36,533 nt of DNA from Bacteroidota bacterium (GTDB lineage: Bacteria; Bacteroidota; Bacteroidia; Flavobacteriales_D; Crocinitomicaceae): the NCBI GenBank assembly GCA_024280155.1, contig JAJRQQ010000044.1, positions 1 through 36,533 on the forward strand, written 5' to 3'. This document shows, in pieces, positions 34,113-36,533 of the stretch. The position numbers and the translations under genes were made by a program. Each line of letters begins with the position of its first letter. Within the stretch, counting starts at the first letter, position 1. Below the pieces are notes generated by a model. It saw only the letters and a program-made list of their open reading frames with translations. It ran no database searches and was not told where the DNA came from.

Positions 34113-35336
34113 ATGATTACTGATCCGGATATATTAAAACATTTGATGCAGCAAGGAAGTCTTCTACCGAAAGAAGATATGCTTGAAATTGCGCAGAAAA
34201 AAGGTAATTTATATATCGGTATCCCAAGAGAAACATCATTTCAAGAACGTCGTGTTGCTTTAGCACCTGAAGCTGTTTCTTTGCTCGTAGCAAATGGACA
34301 TCGTGTTAAAGTAGAAACGAAAAGTGGTGAGGGAGCAAATTTTACAGACAACGAATACAGTGAAGCTGGAGCTGAAATTTGCTATGATACAAAAGAAATA
34401 TTCTCGTGTAATTTAATAGTAAAAGTTGCCCCACCTTCTGAAGAAGAGGTAGAAATGATGCCCGGAAATCAAACGCTTATTTCAGCTTTGCAAATTTCTG
34501 TTCAACCGAAAGAGACACTCCAAAAGTTGATGAAAAAGAAAATCACAGCAGTTGCTTGGGATTATATTCGAGATGATTCTGGTGTTTTTCCTGTGGTTCG
34601 TACGATGGGTGAAATTGCAGGTACAACTGCTTTATTGATTGCTGGCGAATTACTTTCTTCATACAGTTCTGGTAAAGGATTGATGCTCGGTGGAGTTGCC
34701 GGTGTACAATCAACAGAGGTTGTCGTTCTTGGTGCTGGAACAGTAGGGGAGAATGCAACTCGATCTGCTATCGGACTAGGTGCATCGGTTAAAGTATTCG
34801 ATAATTCTCTTTCGAAGTTAAGAAGATTACAAAACGATATAGGAACTAGGGTTTATACATCAGTTATTCAACCTAAAGTTCTTGCAAAAGCACTGATGAG
34901 AGCAGATGTTGTTATTGGGGCATTGCGTGCTCCCTTAGGACGAACACCTTGTGTGGTGACAGAACAAATGGTGCAAAATATGAAACCGGGTTCTGTTTTG
35001 GTTGATGTAAGCATCGATCAAGGTGGGTGCTTTGAGACTTCTCGCGTGACAACACACAATAACCCCGTTTTTGTGAAGCATGGTGTTGTGCATTACTGTG
35101 TACCCAATATAGCTTCGAGAGTTTCAAGAACAGCTTCTTTTGCCTTATCTAACATCTTTTCTCCAATCTTAATGAATATGGGACAAATGGGAGGTTGCAA
35201 AGAATTTATTACACGCGATTTAGGATTTAGATCTGGTGTTTACATCTATCGAGGGAAATTAACGAGCGAAGTTTTAGGAAAAGTTTTTGACCTTGATTAT
35301 ACAGATATCGAACTTCTACTAATGGGAATGAAATGA
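34113..35336 (+). CDS. ald: Alanine dehydrogenase
   Basis: 407 residues. IGIPRETSFQERRVALAPEAV gives the AlaDH/PNT N-terminal signature, VAPPSEEEVEMM and RTMGEIAG follow, and the NAD-binding loop is VVLGAGTVGENA, continued by VDVSIDQGGCFETS. It reversibly deaminates alanine to pyruvate and ammonia with NAD. An N-terminal extension of about 30 residues precedes the signature. The final substrate segment VPNIASRVSRTASFALSN is like the family's VPNMPGAVPRTST region but changed, so activity should be confirmed. It shares ATGA with the next gene. Confidence 0.88.
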   Translation: MITDPDILKHLMQQGSLLPKEDMLEIAQKKGNLYIGIPRETSFQERRVALAPEAVSLLVANGHRVKVETKSGEGANFTDNEYSEAGAEICYDTKEIFSCNLIVKVAPPSEEEVEMMPGNQTLISALQISVQPKETLQKLMKKKITAVAWDYIRDDSGVFPVVRTMGEIAGTTALLIAGELLSSYSSGKGLMLGGVAGVQSTEVVVLGAGTVGENATRSAIGLGASVKVFDNSLSKLRRLQNDIGTRVYTSVIQPKVLAKALMRADVVIGALRAPLGRTPCVVTEQMVQNMKPGSVLVDVSIDQGGCFETSRVTTHNNPVFVKHGVVHYCVPNIASRVSRTASFALSNIFSPILMNMGQMGGCKEFITRDLGFRSGVYIYRGKLTSEVLGKVFDLDYTDIELLLMGMK

Positions 35337-35788
35337 TTGTTCCACTCAATCTTCCAAAAGCAAATCTTCGTTTAAAGAGAAAGGGTAAGCAAGTTTTTGT
35401 TTGGTGTATCATCAGGCAGATGGATTTATTGTGCACTCCTGAAGAATGGGTGAGGCAGCATGTAATTCATTATTTAATCAATGAAAAACAATTTCCGAAA
35501 GGATTAATTGCATCAGAATATGTTGTCGAATACAACGGAATGAAGAAAAGAGCGGATGTTGTTGTTTTTGATAAAAATAATTCACCAATTCTAATTATAG
35601 AATGCAAAGCACCTGAGATTGATATCAATGAGAAAGTACTTTTGCAAATCGCAACCTACAATTCACAATTAAATGTCCCTTATCTGTTTTTAACAAATGG
35701 GATAAAGCATCAAATCATCCGTCGCGAGGGCGAATCTTGGAAAAAACTGAATGAATTGCCCAATTATGTGAATTTACGAAAATCATAA
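35333..35788 (+). CDS. HsdR N-terminal-like (HSDR_N_2) nuclease-fold protein
   Basis: 151 residues. TPEEWVRQHVIHYLINEKQF (about 35-54) opens the domain. KKRADVVVFD with Asp75 and LIIECKAPEI with Glu90 and Lys92 form a PD-(D/E)xK-like catalytic set. The domain matches the short Bacteroidota proteins named after the N-terminus of type I restriction enzyme R subunits. No methylase or specificity subunit is near, so it is not a restriction system; the role is unknown. It overlaps ald by four bases. MDLLCTPEEW at codon 30 is a possible later start. Confidence 0.85.
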   Translation: MIVPLNLPKANLRLKRKGKQVFVWCIIRQMDLLCTPEEWVRQHVIHYLINEKQFPKGLIASEYVVEYNGMKKRADVVVFDKNNSPILIIECKAPEIDINEKVLLQIATYNSQLNVPYLFLTNGIKHQIIRREGESWKKLNELPNYVNLRKS

Positions 35789-35803
35789 TCATAATCATAA
35801 TCA

Positions 35804-35847
35804 CTAACAACTAACAACTAACAACTAACAACTAACAACTAACAACT
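35804..35847 (+). repeat. Seven-base tandem repeat
   Basis: Six perfect copies of CTAACAA plus a partial one, immediately after three copies of a six-base TCATAA repeat (from about 35783). It lies between the HsdR-N-like gene and the converging metallopeptidase-like gene and is followed by TGAGTTTATCGAAA (35861-35874). Confidence 0.9.
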
Positions 35848-35914
35848 GAGCTGACTCCGTTGAGTTTATCGAAACGTGTCGAAGTGTGAAGTACGAATCA
35901 CTATATACTCAATC

Positions 35915-36533
35915 TCATTCTCCCAATATCTCCTCCGGTTCTAAATAAATCTGTCGTTTAAAATCCTTGTACTCAACACTTCCTTTCGGAGAATTCAAAA
36001 CAAACACTGCCCAATCATACAATTGATATTTCAAGTGATGATTGATGGTCAGTAAATCGATGTATTTTTCAAATTTTTCTTTCTTTTTCTTCGATAAGTA
36101 GGAGAATCCTCGAGCAATAACACCAAATATATTCCGATGAGAATAATCAACAATATGTGCGAACTCATGACCAAAAACACCAATTTTCGCATTAAATGAA
36201 GCGTCTTTTATGCGTATTTTAGACGTATCATCATCAATTCGTACTATGTATGTGCGATTTTTTTTCTACGAAAGAATAATGACATTAAAGTTGGTCGAGT
36301 AGTGAGGGAAGTTTTTAGATGAGCATTTTTGAACTTACTTCGCGTATTCTTCAGTTCAGGATAATAGCTCAATGTTTTATATATGCAAACTATATAAGAT
36401 GCTAAAACTTCTTTATTCTTCCCAAAATGAGCTTCCAGTGAATCTAATTCTGAAAGGCAAGATAGTGAGTCTAACTTTTCCTGTGCATAAAAAGGAAATA
36501 ATTGAAGATTTATAAAAATGAAAGAGAAAATGA
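35915..36533 (-). pseudogene. Metallopeptidase-like secreted protein, frameshifted and cut by the window end
   Basis: The gene enters from beyond 36533. The first frame starts in the hydrophobic end of a signal peptide (FINLQLFPFYAQEK) and continues with a Leu/Ser-rich helical part to FFRRKK. It then hits a stop in an A8 run (36258-36265). The next frame, opened by adding one A (or removing two), continues NRTYIVRIDDDTSKIRIKDA, then a zinc-protease motif HEFAH in GVFGHEFAHIVDYSHRN, and ends at 35915. HExxH with following acidic and aromatic residues suggests a gluzincin-type peptidase; the family is not recognised. The homopolymer makes an error in the sequence as likely as a real mutation. 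Confidence 0.7.

Noticed and set aside
35333..35788. Type I restriction system
   Set aside because: Only a short HsdR-N-like protein is present; no helicase, methylase or specificity subunit nearby.
35783..35847. CRISPR array
   Set aside because: Units are six or seven bases with no spacers.

Overview
The window looks like a chromosome segment of a Bacteroidota bacterium, most likely Flavobacteriales and perhaps near Fluviicola/Crocinitomicaceae. The lineage is an inference from gene content and was not tested. The evidence is low GC, several type IX secretion (T9SS) C-terminal sorting domains, a PorX gene beside an HD-domain gene and tsaE, and promoters of the Bacteroidota form TTG-N19/20-TAnnTTTG.

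Layout. 1-3250: the end of a T9SS cargo gene, a DUF4920 lipoprotein, a VLCAD-like acyl-CoA dehydrogenase and tRNA-Leu(GAG). 3425-5857: an accessory patch of related repeats (called S1-S5 here) that separate single minus-strand genes and transposase remnants: an orphan lipoprotein, an IS110-type C-terminal fragment, a RAYT (Y1-type) C-terminal fragment and an Imm40-type immunity gene. 5954-9787: an apparent operon of ABC exporter ATPase, permease, a six-repeat secreted protein and a T9SS cargo protein. 9891-10750: a membrane protein and lipoprotein pair behind a promoter that overlaps a perfect dyad. 10821-17811: a PhoBR-like island with a frameshifted histidine kinase, its regulator, a beta-helix lipoprotein, a frameshifted TonB-dependent receptor and a second, kinase-less regulator. 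A three-unit direct repeat with an 11-bp period lies in the divergent promoter region. 17812-18213 has no protein gene but holds a probable orphan small RNA with its own promoter and terminator. 18214-24882: moxR, three genes for periplasmic parvulin-type or chaperone-like proteins, and guaB. 25101-29720: a surface-protein gene with an in-frame stop, a catalytically dead M48-like protein, a secreted beta-barrel-like protein and an imelysin-family lipoprotein. 29777-35788: the HD phosphohydrolase, divergent porX-tsaE, a zinc-ribbon/TM/T9SS-tail protein, alanine dehydrogenase and an HsdR-N-like nuclease-fold protein. 35804-36533: a 7-bp tandem repeat and a frameshifted, truncated metallopeptidase-like gene.

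Four genes are broken, three by an apparent single A/T indel and one by a nonsense codon. This could be real decay or consensus error in the sequence. The least explained part is the repeat-bounded cassette cluster at 3425-5857, which resembles an integron or passenger-gene array but has no visible recombinase. Next is the orphan small RNA near 18090.
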